Assembly (NCBI RefSeq): GCF_964063345.1
Contig: NZ_OZ061318.1
Location: 4,898,001 to 4,962,000, forward strand
Source of the DNA: Pseudomonas lini
Lineage (GTDB): Bacteria > Pseudomonadota > Gammaproteobacteria > Pseudomonadales > Pseudomonadaceae
Direction of reading: 5' to 3'
DNA length: 64,000 bases
The first letter of the stretch is position 1. Each line of letters opens with the position of its first letter. Under the pieces are notes generated by a model. The model did no database searches. It had not been told where the DNA came from and saw nothing but the letters and a program-made list of their open reading frames with translations. This document shows, in pieces, positions 8,441 through 17,631 of this stretch. The position numbers and the translations under genes were made by a program.

Positions 8441-9130
8441 ATGAGCGTTATCAGCGATGTTCTGGCCAACTCTTCGGTCCAGACCCCTACCACCAAAGAC
8501 AGCCTGACCTCGGCCGCTACCGGCGGGCAGAAACTGGGCAAAGACGCGTTCCTGCAACTGCTGGTTACCCAGCTGAAAAACCAGAACCCGCTCGATCCTC
8601 AGGACAACAGCGAGTTCGTGGCACAGCTGGCGCAGTTCAGTAGCCTGGAAGGTATCACCACGCTCAATGATACCGTCAGCGGCCTTGCCAGCAGCTACAG
8701 CTCCTCGCAAGCCTTGCAGGCTTCTTCGCTGGTGGGTCGTTCGGTTATCGCGCAGACCGACAAAACGATGGTTGACACCTCCAAGAGCCTCAACGGTACC
8801 GTCGTGGTACCGACATCGGTTTCCGCCGCCACCGTCAAGATCACCAACTCGGAAGGCAAAACCATCCGCACCCTCGACCTGGGCAGCCAAAGCGCCGGCA
8901 ACGCCAGTTTCATCTGGGACGGCAAGGACGATGCGGGTGCGGTGGCACCGGCGGGTACTTACACCTTCGGCGCGACGACCACCATCGACGGCACGAACAC
9001 CTCACTGATTACTTACCTGCCGGCAACGGTCAACAGCGTGACCATCAGCCAGACCGGCGGTGAGTTGATGCTGAACCTGGCAGGCATGGGCAGCGTTGCC
9101 CTGTCCAAAGTTCAAACCATTGGTATATAG
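8441..9130 (+). CDS. flgD: Flagellar hook assembly scaffold FlgD
   Basis: 229 residues with the FlgD N-terminal domain (LGKDAFLQLLVTQLKNQNPL near residue 32, then DNSEFVAQLAQFSSLEGI) and a C-terminal Ig-like/tudor domain containing FIWDGKDDAGAVAPAGTYTF. FlgD is the hook cap that guides FlgE polymerisation and is lost when the hook is complete. Third gene of flgBCDE. Confidence 0.95.
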   Translation: MSVISDVLANSSVQTPTTKDSLTSAATGGQKLGKDAFLQLLVTQLKNQNPLDPQDNSEFVAQLAQFSSLEGITTLNDTVSGLASSYSSSQALQASSLVGRSVIAQTDKTMVDTSKSLNGTVVVPTSVSAATVKITNSEGKTIRTLDLGSQSAGNASFIWDGKDDAGAVAPAGTYTFGATTTIDGTNTSLITYLPATVNSVTISQTGGELMLNLAGMGSVALSKVQTIGI

Positions 9131-9161
9131 AGCCGACTAGCACGGCACAAAGGAGTGGAAT

Positions 9162-10475
9162 ATGTCTTTCAATATCGGCCTTAGCGGTCTCTATGCAGCC
9201 AACAAACAACTGGACGTGACCGGCAACAACATCGCCAACGTCGCGACCACCGGTTTCAAATCGTCCCGTGCAGAATTCGAAGACGTGTACTCGGCCACTC
9301 GCCTGGGTACCGGCAGCAAGACCATTGGTAATGGCGTGCGTCTGGCCAACGTTTCCCAGCAGTTCAGCCAGGGCGACGTGAACAACACCGGCAACGTGCT
9401 CGACATGGGCATCCAGGGCAACGGCTTCTTCATCCTCAGCGACAACGGTTCCCTGACCTACACCCGTGCCGGTGCGTTCAAGACCGATGCTGAAAACTAT
9501 GTGGTTGATAACAACGGCAACCGTCTGCAGGGTTATGGCGTCGATGCCAACGGCAAGATCATCAACGGCGTGTTGACTGACTTGAAGATCGATACTTCGA
9601 GTCTGAAACCGAACCCGACGACCAAGGTTGATCAGACGATGAACCTGAACTCGGCTGAAACAACGCCGACGGTGACGCCGTTCAGTCCCACCGATACCAA
9701 CAGCTATAACAAGACCATTTCTACCAAGGTCTACGATAGCCAGGGTAACGAGCACACCATGGATCAGTACTACGTGAAAACGGGTACCAACGCTTGGCGT
9801 GTTCACACTTACATGGACGGTCGTTCCCCGGCCAACCCTGCAACCACGCCTCCAGTGGCGATCACCGCCGACATCACATTCAACTCCAACGGCAGCATCA
9901 ATACGCTGACGGCGGGTGCTGGCTGGACCCAGACTGGCAACACGCTGACCATGACCGGTTGGGTGCCTGGTGCCGTGACCAACGCCGCAACGACTCCTGT
10001 GACCTGGGGCCCGAACGGTTCCGTCGCGGCCACGGGTGGTATTGCGTTCAACATGGCGTTGACCACCTCTTACAACTCGCCAACCGCTCGTACCGCCCAA
10101 TTCCAGGACGGCTACGCCACTGGCCAGATCTCCAGCCTGACCATCGACGCCAGTGGCGTCATGACAGCCAACTTCAGCAACCAGCAAACCAAGGCTATCG
10201 GCCAGGTGGCGGTCGCCAGCTTCGCCAACGAGCAAGGCTTGCAGCCAGTGGGCGGTACCCGCTGGAAAGAAACCTTTGCGTCCGGCGTGGCCGGCGTCGA
10301 TGCGCCGAAGACCGGTACCCTGGGTTCGGTCGTGTCCAACTCCCTGGAAGAGTCCAACGTTAACCTGACCAACGAACTGGTTGACCTGATCAAGGCGCAG
10401 AGCAACTACCAGGCAAACGCCAAGACCATCTCCACCCAGAGCACCATCATGCAGACCATCATTCAGATGACCTGA
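9162..10475 (+). CDS. flgE: Flagellar hook protein FlgE
   Basis: 437 residues. Conserved ends are GNNIANVATTGFKSSRAEF near residue 21 and the C-terminal SNVNLTNELVDLIKAQSNYQ block. The middle (about residues 140-330) is the variable, Thr/Asn-rich surface domain of hook proteins. It builds the curved hook outside the outer membrane. It is followed at once by a strong terminator, so flgF and later rod/ring genes are not co-transcribed here and are not in the window. Confidence 0.95.
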   Translation: MSFNIGLSGLYAANKQLDVTGNNIANVATTGFKSSRAEFEDVYSATRLGTGSKTIGNGVRLANVSQQFSQGDVNNTGNVLDMGIQGNGFFILSDNGSLTYTRAGAFKTDAENYVVDNNGNRLQGYGVDANGKIINGVLTDLKIDTSSLKPNPTTKVDQTMNLNSAETTPTVTPFSPTDTNSYNKTISTKVYDSQGNEHTMDQYYVKTGTNAWRVHTYMDGRSPANPATTPPVAITADITFNSNGSINTLTAGAGWTQTGNTLTMTGWVPGAVTNAATTPVTWGPNGSVAATGGIAFNMALTTSYNSPTARTAQFQDGYATGQISSLTIDASGVMTANFSNQQTKAIGQVAVASFANEQGLQPVGGTRWKETFASGVAGVDAPKTGTLGSVVSNSLEESNVNLTNELVDLIKAQSNYQANAKTISTQSTIMQTIIQMT

Positions 10476-10492
10476 TACTGGGTATCGCTGCA

Positions 10493-10522
10493 TAAAAAAC
10501 CCCTCGCAAGAGGGGTTTTTTA
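10493..10522 (+). terminator. Intrinsic terminator after flgE
   Basis: A CCCCTCGCAAGAGGGG hairpin with AAAAAA before and TTTTTT after it, 18 bases past the stop. Confidence 0.9.
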
Positions 10523-10559
10523 TGGCCGGGATTTTTGTCAGTGGTTGTCTGTGCTGGCC

Positions 10560-10652
10560 CCTTCGCGGGCAAGCCCGCTCCCACAGGGTTTTGTGTCGTT
10601 AGTGGAAACCATGAAAACGCAAAATCCTGTGGGAGCGTGGCTTGCCCGCGAT
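10560..10652. repeat. REPIN, family A
   Basis: An inverted pair of the GTGGGAGC...TTGCCCGCG repeat about 35 bases apart. The second arm carries the GCGTGGC variant. It fills the space between the flgE and nrdA terminators. Confidence 0.88.
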
Positions 10653-10690
10653 GGCGTCAGACCCGCTACCACATTCATCAAGGCAAAAGA

Positions 10691-10727
10691 AAACCCCCGA
10701 CCAATCCAGAGGACTGATCGGGGGTTA
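10691..10727 (-). terminator. Intrinsic terminator after nrdA
   Basis: AACCCCCGACC pairs with GGGGGTT across an interior mismatch. On the minus strand it is followed by TTTTCTTTT, 37 bases past the nrdA stop. Confidence 0.75.
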
Positions 10728-10763
10728 TCGAGGTAAGCGCCTTTCAGCGCTCACCCGCTCAGC

Positions 10764-13658
10764 TTATTGGCAAGCTTCGCAATCCGGCTCGTCAATCGCG
10801 CAGGCCTTAGGCACTGGCGCCGGACCGGCAGGCGCTGCCAGAACCGAATCGTCGCCGTGGTTGCCGCCGCTGGAAACAGCGTTCAGCTTACCGGTGTTGA
10901 TGGTCGACTTCTCAGTGCTGGTCGCGGCCAGGGCACGGAGGTAGTAGGTGGTTTTCAGACCACGGTACCAAGCCATGCGGTAGGTCACGTCCAGCTTCTT
11001 GCCCGAAGCGCCGGCGATGTACAGGTTCAGGGACTGAGCCTGGTCGATCCACTTCTGACGACGGCTGGCCGCGTCAACGATCCACTTGGTGTCCACTTCG
11101 AACGCAGTTGCGTAGAGCTCTTTGAGTTCTTGCGGAATGCGCTCGATCTGCTGTACCGAACCGTCGTAGTACTTCAGGTCGTTGATCATGACCGAGTCCC
11201 ACAGGCCGCGAGCTTTCAGGTCGCGAACCAGGTACGGGTTGATCACGGTGAATTCGCCCGACAGGTTCGATTTCACATAGAGGTTCTGGTAGGTCGGTTC
11301 GATCGACTGCGATACGCCAGTGATGTTGGCGATGGTCGCGGTCGGTGCGATGGCCATGATGTTGGAGTTACGAATGCCTTTCTGCACACGGGCACGAACC
11401 GGTGCCCAGTCCAGGGATTCGTTCAGGTCAACGTCGATGTACTTCTGGCCACGCTGCTCGATCAGGATCTGTTGCGAATCCAGCGGCAGGATGCCTTTGG
11501 ACCACAGCGAACCCTGGAACGTCTCGTAGGCGCCGCGCTCATCGGCCAGGTCGCAGGAAGCCTGGATCGCGTAGTAGCTGACCGCTTCCATCGACTTGTC
11601 GGCGAACTCGACGGCAGCGTCCGAACCGTAAGGGATGTGCTGCAGGTACAAAGCGTCCTGGAAGCCCATGATGCCCAGACCGACCGGACGGTGCTTGAAG
11701 TTGGAGTTCTTCGCTTGTGGCACCGAGTAGTAGTTGATGTCGATAACGTTATCGAGCATGCGAACGGCGGTGTTCACGGTGCGTTCCAGCTTGGCGGTGT
11801 CCAGCTTGCCGTTGGTGATGTGGTTCGGCAGGTTGATCGAGCCCAGGTTGCAAACGGCGATCTCGTCCTTGTTGGTGTTCAAGGTGATTTCGGTGCACAG
11901 GTTCGAGCTGTGAACCACGCCGACGTGCTGCTGCGGGCTGCGCAGGTTGCACGGGTCTTTGAAGGTCAGCCATGGGTGGCCGGTTTCAAACAGCATGGAC
12001 AGCATTTTGCGCCACAGGTCTTTGGCCTGAATGGTCTTGAACAGCTTGATCTTGCCTGGGTACTGGGACAGGGCTTCGTAGTACTCGTAACGCTCTTCGA
12101 AAGCCTTGCCGGTCAGGTCGTGCAGGTCTGGAACTTCGGATGGCGAGAACAGGGTCCACGGGCCGTCATCGAAGACGCGCTTCATGAACAGGTCAGGGAT
12201 CCAGTTGGCGGTGTTCATGTCGTGGGTACGACGACGATCATCACCGGTGTTCTTGCGCAGTTCGATGAACTCTTCGATGTCCATGTGCCAGGTTTCCAGG
12301 TAGGCACAGACAGCGCCTTTGCGCTTGCCACCCTGGTTAACGGCAACGGCGGTGTCGTTCACTACTTTGAGGAACGGAACAACGCCCTGGGATTTGCCGT
12401 TGGTGCCCTTGATGTACGAGCCCAGCGCACGAACCGGGGTCCAGTCGTTGCCCAGACCGCCTGCGAATTTGGACAACATGGCGTTGTCGTGGATCGCGTG
12501 GTAGATGCCCGACAGGTCATCCGGCACGGTGGTCAGGTAGCAGCTCGACAGCTGTGGACGCAAAGTACCGGCGTTGAACAGGGTCGGGGTCGACGACATG
12601 TAGTCGAAGGACGACAACAGGTTGTAGAACTCGATCGCACGGTCTTCTTTGTTCTTCTCTTCGATTGCCAGGCCCATGGCCACGCGCATGAAGAAAATCT
12701 GCGGCAGTTCGAAGCGGATACCGTCCTTGTGGATGAAGTAACGGTCGTACAGGGTTTGCAGGCCCAGGTACGTGAACTGCTGATCGCGCTCGTGGTTGAT
12801 TGCCTTGCCGAGTTTTTCCAGGTCGAAAGTCGCCAGAACCGGGTTCAGCAATTCGAATTCGATACCCTTCGCGATATAGGCTGGAAGCGCCTTGGCGTAC
12901 AGATCGACCATTTCGTGGTGGGTCGCGCTCTCGGCGACGCCCAGGAAGTTCAGGCCTTCGGCACGCAGGGTGTCCATCAGCAGGCGAGCAGTCACGAACG
13001 AGTAGTTCGGCTCACGCTCGACCAGCGTACGGGCGGTCATCACCAGAGCGGTGTTGACGTCGGTCAGGGCCACGCCGTCGTACAGGTTCTTCAGGGTTTC
13101 GCGCTGGATCAGGTCGCCGTCGACTTCTGCAAGACCTTCGCACGCTTCGGTAACGATGGTGTTAAGACGACCCATGTCCAGAGGTGCAAGGCTGCCATCG
13201 GCGCGAGTGATGCGGATCGACGGGTGAGCGTTAACTGCTTCTTCGGCCGGTGCGTGGGCAGCGCGTTCTTTGGAACGACCGTCACGGTAGATCACGTAGT
13301 CGCGGGCAACTTTCTGCTCGCCGGCACGCATCAGGGCCAGTTCGACCTGGTCCTGGATTTCTTCGATGTGGATGGTGCCGCCCGATGGCATGCGACGCTT
13401 GAAGGTCGCGGTGACCTGTTCGGTCAGGCGGGCAACGGTGTCGTGGATGCGCGACGAAGCGGCAGCGGTGCCGCCTTCAACTGCAAGAAACGCTTTGGTG
13501 ATGGCGACGGTGATTTTGTCATCGGTGTAAGGAACGACAGTCCCGTTACGCTTGATCACGCGCAGTTGGCCAGGCGCGGTGGCGGACAGATCCGAATTCG
13601 AATCGGCGGCCTGCGGCAAGGTGCCCTGCGGGTTCTCGCGAGTTGTGTCGGTTTGCAT
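10764..13658 (-). CDS. nrdA: Class Ia ribonucleoside-diphosphate reductase, alpha subunit
   Basis: 964 residues from MQTDTTRENP (GGAGAC upstream); an ATG six codons earlier in frame is less well placed. It reduces ribonucleoside diphosphates to deoxyribonucleotides with the NrdB radical subunit. Two ATP-cone domains are stacked at the N-terminus (about residues 33-125 and 145-240), as remembered for P. aeruginosa NrdA. The catalytic barrel follows with NLCTEITLNT (active-site Cys and Glu) and CNLGSINLP, and a C-terminal DCEACQ holds the redox cysteine pair. nrdB is not adjacent: the next gene downstream is convergent flgE. Its long upstream region carries a DnaA box and a palindrome. Confidence 0.97.
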   Translation of the reverse strand: MQTDTTRENPQGTLPQAADSNSDLSATAPGQLRVIKRNGTVVPYTDDKITVAITKAFLAVEGGTAAASSRIHDTVARLTEQVTATFKRRMPSGGTIHIEEIQDQVELALMRAGEQKVARDYVIYRDGRSKERAAHAPAEEAVNAHPSIRITRADGSLAPLDMGRLNTIVTEACEGLAEVDGDLIQRETLKNLYDGVALTDVNTALVMTARTLVEREPNYSFVTARLLMDTLRAEGLNFLGVAESATHHEMVDLYAKALPAYIAKGIEFELLNPVLATFDLEKLGKAINHERDQQFTYLGLQTLYDRYFIHKDGIRFELPQIFFMRVAMGLAIEEKNKEDRAIEFYNLLSSFDYMSSTPTLFNAGTLRPQLSSCYLTTVPDDLSGIYHAIHDNAMLSKFAGGLGNDWTPVRALGSYIKGTNGKSQGVVPFLKVVNDTAVAVNQGGKRKGAVCAYLETWHMDIEEFIELRKNTGDDRRRTHDMNTANWIPDLFMKRVFDDGPWTLFSPSEVPDLHDLTGKAFEERYEYYEALSQYPGKIKLFKTIQAKDLWRKMLSMLFETGHPWLTFKDPCNLRSPQQHVGVVHSSNLCTEITLNTNKDEIAVCNLGSINLPNHITNGKLDTAKLERTVNTAVRMLDNVIDINYYSVPQAKNSNFKHRPVGLGIMGFQDALYLQHIPYGSDAAVEFADKSMEAVSYYAIQASCDLADERGAYETFQGSLWSKGILPLDSQQILIEQRGQKYIDVDLNESLDWAPVRARVQKGIRNSNIMAIAPTATIANITGVSQSIEPTYQNLYVKSNLSGEFTVINPYLVRDLKARGLWDSVMINDLKYYDGSVQQIERIPQELKELYATAFEVDTKWIVDAASRRQKWIDQAQSLNLYIAGASGKKLDVTYRMAWYRGLKTTYYLRALAATSTEKSTINTGKLNAVSSGGNHGDDSVLAAPAGPAPVPKACAIDEPDCEACQ

Positions 13659-14018
13659 GGGGGGTTGTCTCCACATTCTCTATGTTTGTTTGGGCACCAT
13701 CACGGTGCCCACCGTTCTGTCCTGAAGCACTACAACCGACGTGGCGTCGGGCATAACAACTTCGGGACAGTAGGAAAAAGGCTAATGATGCCGCTTCCTT
13801 GCCGAAGTCTTTGGCCGCGAGCCTGGGCTCGAAGCCGGATTCCTTTCTGGGGTGCCAGTTTTGACTGCAACACCCGTACCGTTCTGGCTGTTCTGGCCTG
13901 AAAAAACGGTGCCATCCGCACAGGCGGTTTGGGCTTGTAAAATCGTGCTTGGTTCAACCATAAACAGGCAATAAAGCGCTTGAGTTTCTGGTCTGAAATG
14001 TGGTTGGGCTTTTTAGTG

Positions 14019-14040
14019 AAAACCCTACATGTAGGGTTTT
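14019..14040. promoter_or_regulatory. 22-bp perfect palindrome, candidate NrdR-type operator
   Basis: A perfect palindrome with core ACCCTACATGTAGGGT, extended by three more symmetric A/T pairs each side. It falls just downstream of a plausible nrdA start point. NrdR boxes are palindromes of about 16 bp at class I reductase promoters, which makes that repressor the first guess; the exact consensus match is not established. It could also act as a weak hairpin terminator because T residues follow. Confidence 0.45.
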
Positions 14041-14057
14041 TTTAGCGCCGAGGTACA

Positions 14058-14085
14058 AGATAATGCGTTTTTGAGGGTGTTGCAA
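14058..14085 (-). promoter_or_regulatory. Candidate sigma-70 promoter of nrdA
   Basis: On the minus strand TTGCAA, 16 bases, TTATCT. This would place transcription start near 14051 and leave a leader of about 390 bases before the nrdA ATG. It lies between the DnaA box and the palindrome. Only moderate consensus matches. Confidence 0.35.
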
Positions 14086-14094
14086 CGTACTACC

Positions 14095-14103
14095 TGTGGA
14101 TAA
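14095..14103 (-). promoter_or_regulatory. Perfect DnaA box upstream of nrdA
   Basis: TGTGGATAA on the plus strand is TTATCCACA on the minus strand, the exact 9-mer bound by DnaA. In E. coli nrdAB is regulated by DnaA through such boxes, so replication-linked control of nrdA is plausible here. Confidence 0.65.
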
Positions 14104-14394
14104 ACCTGTGCGTAAATTGTGTGTGAAAGGTGGAACAAGCGTGTAGGCCGCGACCTAGCTGGAGCGGACTGTTTTTCACTGATTTTCAGCGATTGAAAAC
14201 AGTCATTCGGATTTTTAAGGGCGCGAACCCTATCACAAAAAACCGCTGTGTCCGAACGCATTTACGCGCTTGTGTTCCAGACGTGCGCCGTTTATACAAT
14301 CGGCCAATGCAGATGCATTCTTATCCTCCCCAATCATTACAAAAAGACGGGCGGATCCTTCCCTATAAAGTGATGTTGGCAAGCAGAGGTCACC

Positions 14395-15108
14395 GTGGAG
14401 CAAGAAGTCTGGCAGGTATTGATTGTCGAGGACGACCAGCGTCTGGCCGAACTGACCCGCGACTACCTCGAAGCCAATGGCCTGCGCGTCTCGATCGAGG
14501 GCAACGGCGCCCTTGCCGCGGCACGCATCATCAAGGAAAAACCGGACCTGGTGATCCTCGACCTGATGCTCCCCGGCGAAGATGGCCTGAGCATTTGCCG
14601 CAAGGTTCGCGACAAGTATGACGGCCCGATCCTGATGCTCACCGCGCGCACCGATGACACCGATCAAATCCTCGGCTTGGACCTCGGCGCCGACGACTAC
14701 GTCTGCAAACCGGTTCGCCCACGCCTGCTGCTGGCGCGCATCCAGGCCTTGTTGCGGCGCAGTGAAACCCCTGAAACCGCTCCGGAGAAACAACGGCGTC
14801 TGCAGTTCGGCCCGCTGGTGGTGGACAACGCGTTGCGCGAGGCCTGGCTGCATGACAAAGGCATCGAGTTGACCAGCGCCGAGTTTGATTTGCTCTGGCT
14901 GCTGGTGGCCAACGCCGGGCGTATTCTGTCTCGCGAAGAAATTTTCACCGCACTGCGCGGTATCGGTTATGACGGCCAGGACCGCTCCATCGACGTGCGC
15001 ATTTCACGCATCCGGCCGAAGATCGGCGATGACCCGGAGCATCCGCGACTGATCAAAACCATCCGCAGCAAAGGCTATCTGTTCGTTCCGGAAGCCTGCA
15101 CCCTGTGA
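14395..15108 (+). CDS. OmpR-family response regulator (RstA-like)
   Basis: 237 residues, GTG start with AGAGGT upstream. Receiver domain at about 8-120 with VEDD, phospho-acceptor Asp in VILDLMLPGEDG and Lys in DYVCKPVRP; winged-helix DNA-binding domain at about 135-235 ending in TIRSKGYLFVP. It overlaps the kinase gene by 4 bases, so the two form one unit. Position next to nrdA matches the P. aeruginosa pair PA1157-PA1158 as remembered. The signal and targets are unknown; resemblance to RstA is general. Confidence 0.9.
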   Translation: MEQEVWQVLIVEDDQRLAELTRDYLEANGLRVSIEGNGALAAARIIKEKPDLVILDLMLPGEDGLSICRKVRDKYDGPILMLTARTDDTDQILGLDLGADDYVCKPVRPRLLLARIQALLRRSETPETAPEKQRRLQFGPLVVDNALREAWLHDKGIELTSAEFDLLWLLVANAGRILSREEIFTALRGIGYDGQDRSIDVRISRIRPKIGDDPEHPRLIKTIRSKGYLFVPEACTL

Positions 15109-16715
15109 ACTCGATCTTCCTGCGCATCTACGGCGGCATGTGCGCGGCGCTGATTCTGGTGGCCGTGCTCGGCGTGCTGGCCTTGCACTTGCTCAATCAG
15201 GTGCGCAGCGAGCAATACCGTGAGCGCCTGGCCCACGGCACGTTCTCGCTGATGGCCGACAACCTGCAACCGATGAACGAAACCGAGCGCCATCGGGCCT
15301 TGCTGGTGTGGGAGCGCTTGCTCGGGATTCCGCTGGCGCTGAAGACATTCCCCCAAACCGACCTCGACCTCACCCAGCGCACCCGCGTGCTGCGCGGCCA
15401 GGCCCTGGTGGAGCAGACCGGTCCGCACGCGGCGAAGGTTTATCGCCTGGTCAGCGACAAGGAACAACTGGTGCTTACGGGGGAAGTCCAGCAGATCAGC
15501 GAGCAACTGGCGCGAGCGACCATTTATCTGCTGGCTGACGAACTGGTGCGCTACCCGGTGGCCGAGCAGCCCAAGCGTCTGGCGCAATTAAAGGAAGAGA
15601 AGGGTTTCGGCTTCGATCTGCAATTGGTCACGATCGATCAGGCCGACATGGACGAAGATCAGAGCCGCCGTGTATCCGAAGGCGACACGGTAATGGCGCT
15701 GGGCAAGGGCGGTGACTCGATCCGGGTGTTTGCCGGCATGGTCGGTACGCCGTGGGTGCTGGAAATCGGCCCGCTGTATCAGATGAATCCTTACCCGCCC
15801 GAGTGGCTGGTGCTGATCGCGGCTCTCGGCCTGAGCCTGATCGGTTTGATCGTCTATCTGTTGGTGCGTCAACTCGAGCGCCGTTTGCGCGGTCTGGAAG
15901 CCGCCGCCACACGGATCGCCCAGGGCAGCCTGGAAACTCGCGTACCGGCACGCGGCGCGGACTCGGTGGGGCGCCTGGCCTCGGCGTTCAACGGCATGGC
16001 CGAGCACTTGCAGCAATTGTTGGCGATTCAGCGAGAACTGGTGCGTGCCGTGTCCCATGAACTGCGCACACCGGTCGCGCGTTTGCGTTTTGGCCTGGAG
16101 ATGATCGGCTCGGCCACCACGCCTGAGGCGCTGGAAAAATACCGCGAAGGGATGGATCACGACATCGAGGACCTCGATCGGCTGGTCGACGAGATGCTCA
16201 CCTATGCGCGGCTGGAGCAAGGTTCGCCGGCGCTGAACTTTCAGCGGATCGATCTGGATGCGCTGGTCAATCAGGTGATCGAAGAACTGGCGCCACTGCG
16301 CGCCGAGGTCACGGTACAGCGAGGCTTGTGCCTGTCGGCCGCCGATTGCGACGACGCCTGGGTCGAGGCCGAGCCGCGTTACTTGCACCGGGCGTTGCAG
16401 AACCTGGTGAGCAACGCCATGCGCCATGCTCATTCACGGGTGACCGTCAGTTATCAGGTGGGGCAGCAGCGCTGTCGGGTGGATGTCGAGGATGACGGAC
16501 CGGGTGTGCCGGAAACCGCGTGGGAGAAAATCTTCACCCCGTTTCTGCGCCTCGATGACAGCCGCACCCGCGCCTCGGGCGGGCATGGGTTGGGGTTATC
16601 GATCGTGCGGCGGATCATCCATTGGCATGACGGGCGAGCATTGATCGGCAAGAGCAAAAGCCTGGGCGGGGCCTGTTTCAGTTTGAGCTGGCCGAGGAAT
16701 CAGGAGCGGCGTTGA
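15105..16715 (+). CDS. Membrane sensor histidine kinase (RstB-like)
   Basis: 536 residues, GTG start overlapping the regulator stop. N-terminal membrane segment (about 10-30), periplasmic sensor region to about 235, second membrane segment near 242-262, HAMP, then HisKA with VSHELRTPVARLRF near 316 and a HATPase domain with NLVSNAMRHA, DDGPGVP and SGGHGLGLSIV. It should phosphorylate the preceding regulator. The periplasmic part (about 200 residues) is large for RstB. The signal is unknown. Confidence 0.9.
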   Translation: MNSIFLRIYGGMCAALILVAVLGVLALHLLNQVRSEQYRERLAHGTFSLMADNLQPMNETERHRALLVWERLLGIPLALKTFPQTDLDLTQRTRVLRGQALVEQTGPHAAKVYRLVSDKEQLVLTGEVQQISEQLARATIYLLADELVRYPVAEQPKRLAQLKEEKGFGFDLQLVTIDQADMDEDQSRRVSEGDTVMALGKGGDSIRVFAGMVGTPWVLEIGPLYQMNPYPPEWLVLIAALGLSLIGLIVYLLVRQLERRLRGLEAAATRIAQGSLETRVPARGADSVGRLASAFNGMAEHLQQLLAIQRELVRAVSHELRTPVARLRFGLEMIGSATTPEALEKYREGMDHDIEDLDRLVDEMLTYARLEQGSPALNFQRIDLDALVNQVIEELAPLRAEVTVQRGLCLSAADCDDAWVEAEPRYLHRALQNLVSNAMRHAHSRVTVSYQVGQQRCRVDVEDDGPGVPETAWEKIFTPFLRLDDSRTRASGGHGLGLSIVRRIIHWHDGRALIGKSKSLGGACFSLSWPRNQERR

Positions 16716-16733
16716 GATTGTTGGTGTGCTTTA

Positions 16734-16839
16734 GGGCCTCATCGCGGGCAAGCCCGCTCCCACAGTTTCAGTGATGCTCACAGATTTTGTGTACGACACG
16801 GACCCTGTGGGAGCGGGCTTGCCCGCGATGAGGCCCTAA
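16734..16839. repeat. REPIN, family A, extended arms
   Basis: The inverted pair extends beyond the core to GGCCTCATCGCG / CGCGATGAGGCC, so the arms are over 30 bases each. It separates the sensor kinase gene from the convergent pcpS gene. Confidence 0.9.
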
Positions 16840-16855
16840 AGGACACTGAAAGCCT

Positions 16856-17581
16856 TCAGGCCTTGATACTGACCAGACTCAACAACTGCCCATCCATCAC
16901 TGCAAACTGCGCATCCAGCTCAATGCCGCTACGCCATTCACTGGACAGGTCAGTCAGCAACCGCAATCGCACTTCACCACCCGCGCTCCACTCCAGCACT
17001 TCGGCGTGTTCGAAATAGAAGCGCTTCTGCACAATCGGGTAGAGCGCCTTGAACAGGCTTTCTTTCACCGAAAACGTCAGCGTCACCCACAGTGCCAATT
17101 GATCACGAGCGCCGCCAGCCATACGCTGCAACTCAGGCCCGGTGAGAATTTCCCCGGCCAGGCGTTCGGCGCGCTCCGTGTCGAGCAGGTTTTCCAGGTC
17201 CATCCCCAAGCCGCGCCAGTGCGCCTTGTTCGCGACAATCGCCGCGGCCCGGCCGGTGCTGTGGGTGATCGAACCGGTGATATGCGCCGGCCACACCGGT
17301 GCGCGGTCCTCGCCAATCGCCGGAATGAAACTCAGCCCTTCCAGTTGTTGCAACGCCGCCCGAGCGCAGACTCGCCCGGCGAGAAACTCGGCTTGGCGCT
17401 TGGCCACCGAACGCTGAATGCTCGCAGGCGGCTCGATGGCGCTGCGCTGGAAGTCATCGCTGGCCAGTTGTTTGGTATCGAAGTGGGTACCCAACAAGAC
17501 CGTATCGGGCAGCACAAACGGCAGCGGCCAATGGGCGTCGAGTGGGGTACAGCAGACGGGTAGGGCGGGGACGGGATTCAT
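16856..17581 (-). CDS. pcpS: 4'-phosphopantetheinyl transferase (EntD/PcpS type)
   Basis: 241 residues from MNPVPALPVCC; an ATG three codons upstream is an equal alternative, and the rest of the open frame only crosses a REP element. Sfp/EntD motifs are present: GSITHSTGRAAAIV near 105, GLGMDLEN near 125 (Mg-binding Asp/Glu) and FSVKESLFKALYP near 180. It transfers phosphopantetheine from CoA to carrier proteins of fatty acid and siderophore synthesis. Pseudomonas uses a single enzyme of this kind, PcpS. The neighbouring hydrolase gene matches the P. aeruginosa order pcpS (PA1165)-PA1166 as remembered. Confidence 0.88.
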   Translation of the reverse strand: MNPVPALPVCCTPLDAHWPLPFVLPDTVLLGTHFDTKQLASDDFQRSAIEPPASIQRSVAKRQAEFLAGRVCARAALQQLEGLSFIPAIGEDRAPVWPAHITGSITHSTGRAAAIVANKAHWRGLGMDLENLLDTERAERLAGEILTGPELQRMAGGARDQLALWVTLTFSVKESLFKALYPIVQKRFYFEHAEVLEWSAGGEVRLRLLTDLSSEWRSGIELDAQFAVMDGQLLSLVSIKA

Positions 17582-17631
17582 GACCGGCATTTTGCCGGGT
17601 TGCCTTGAGGCTGGGTAGTAGCTGAGCGCTT

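Noticed and set aside
10767..13901. A 1044-residue open frame on the plus strand opposite nrdA
   Set aside because: It mirrors nrdA almost codon for codon, has no ribosome-binding site, and is the usual antisense shadow of a GC-rich gene.
13730..13957. A 75-residue minus-strand frame in the nrdA leader
   Set aside because: It starts at TTG without a ribosome-binding site and its basic, Arg/Pro-rich composition looks non-coding.
13659..14018. A cobalamin riboswitch upstream of nrdA
   Set aside because: No B12-box-like sequence was seen; the class I enzyme does not need cobalamin.
14019..14043. The palindrome plus T-run as an intrinsic terminator
   Set aside because: No gene ends before it on either strand; its place just after a promoter fits an operator better, although a weak terminator is not excluded.
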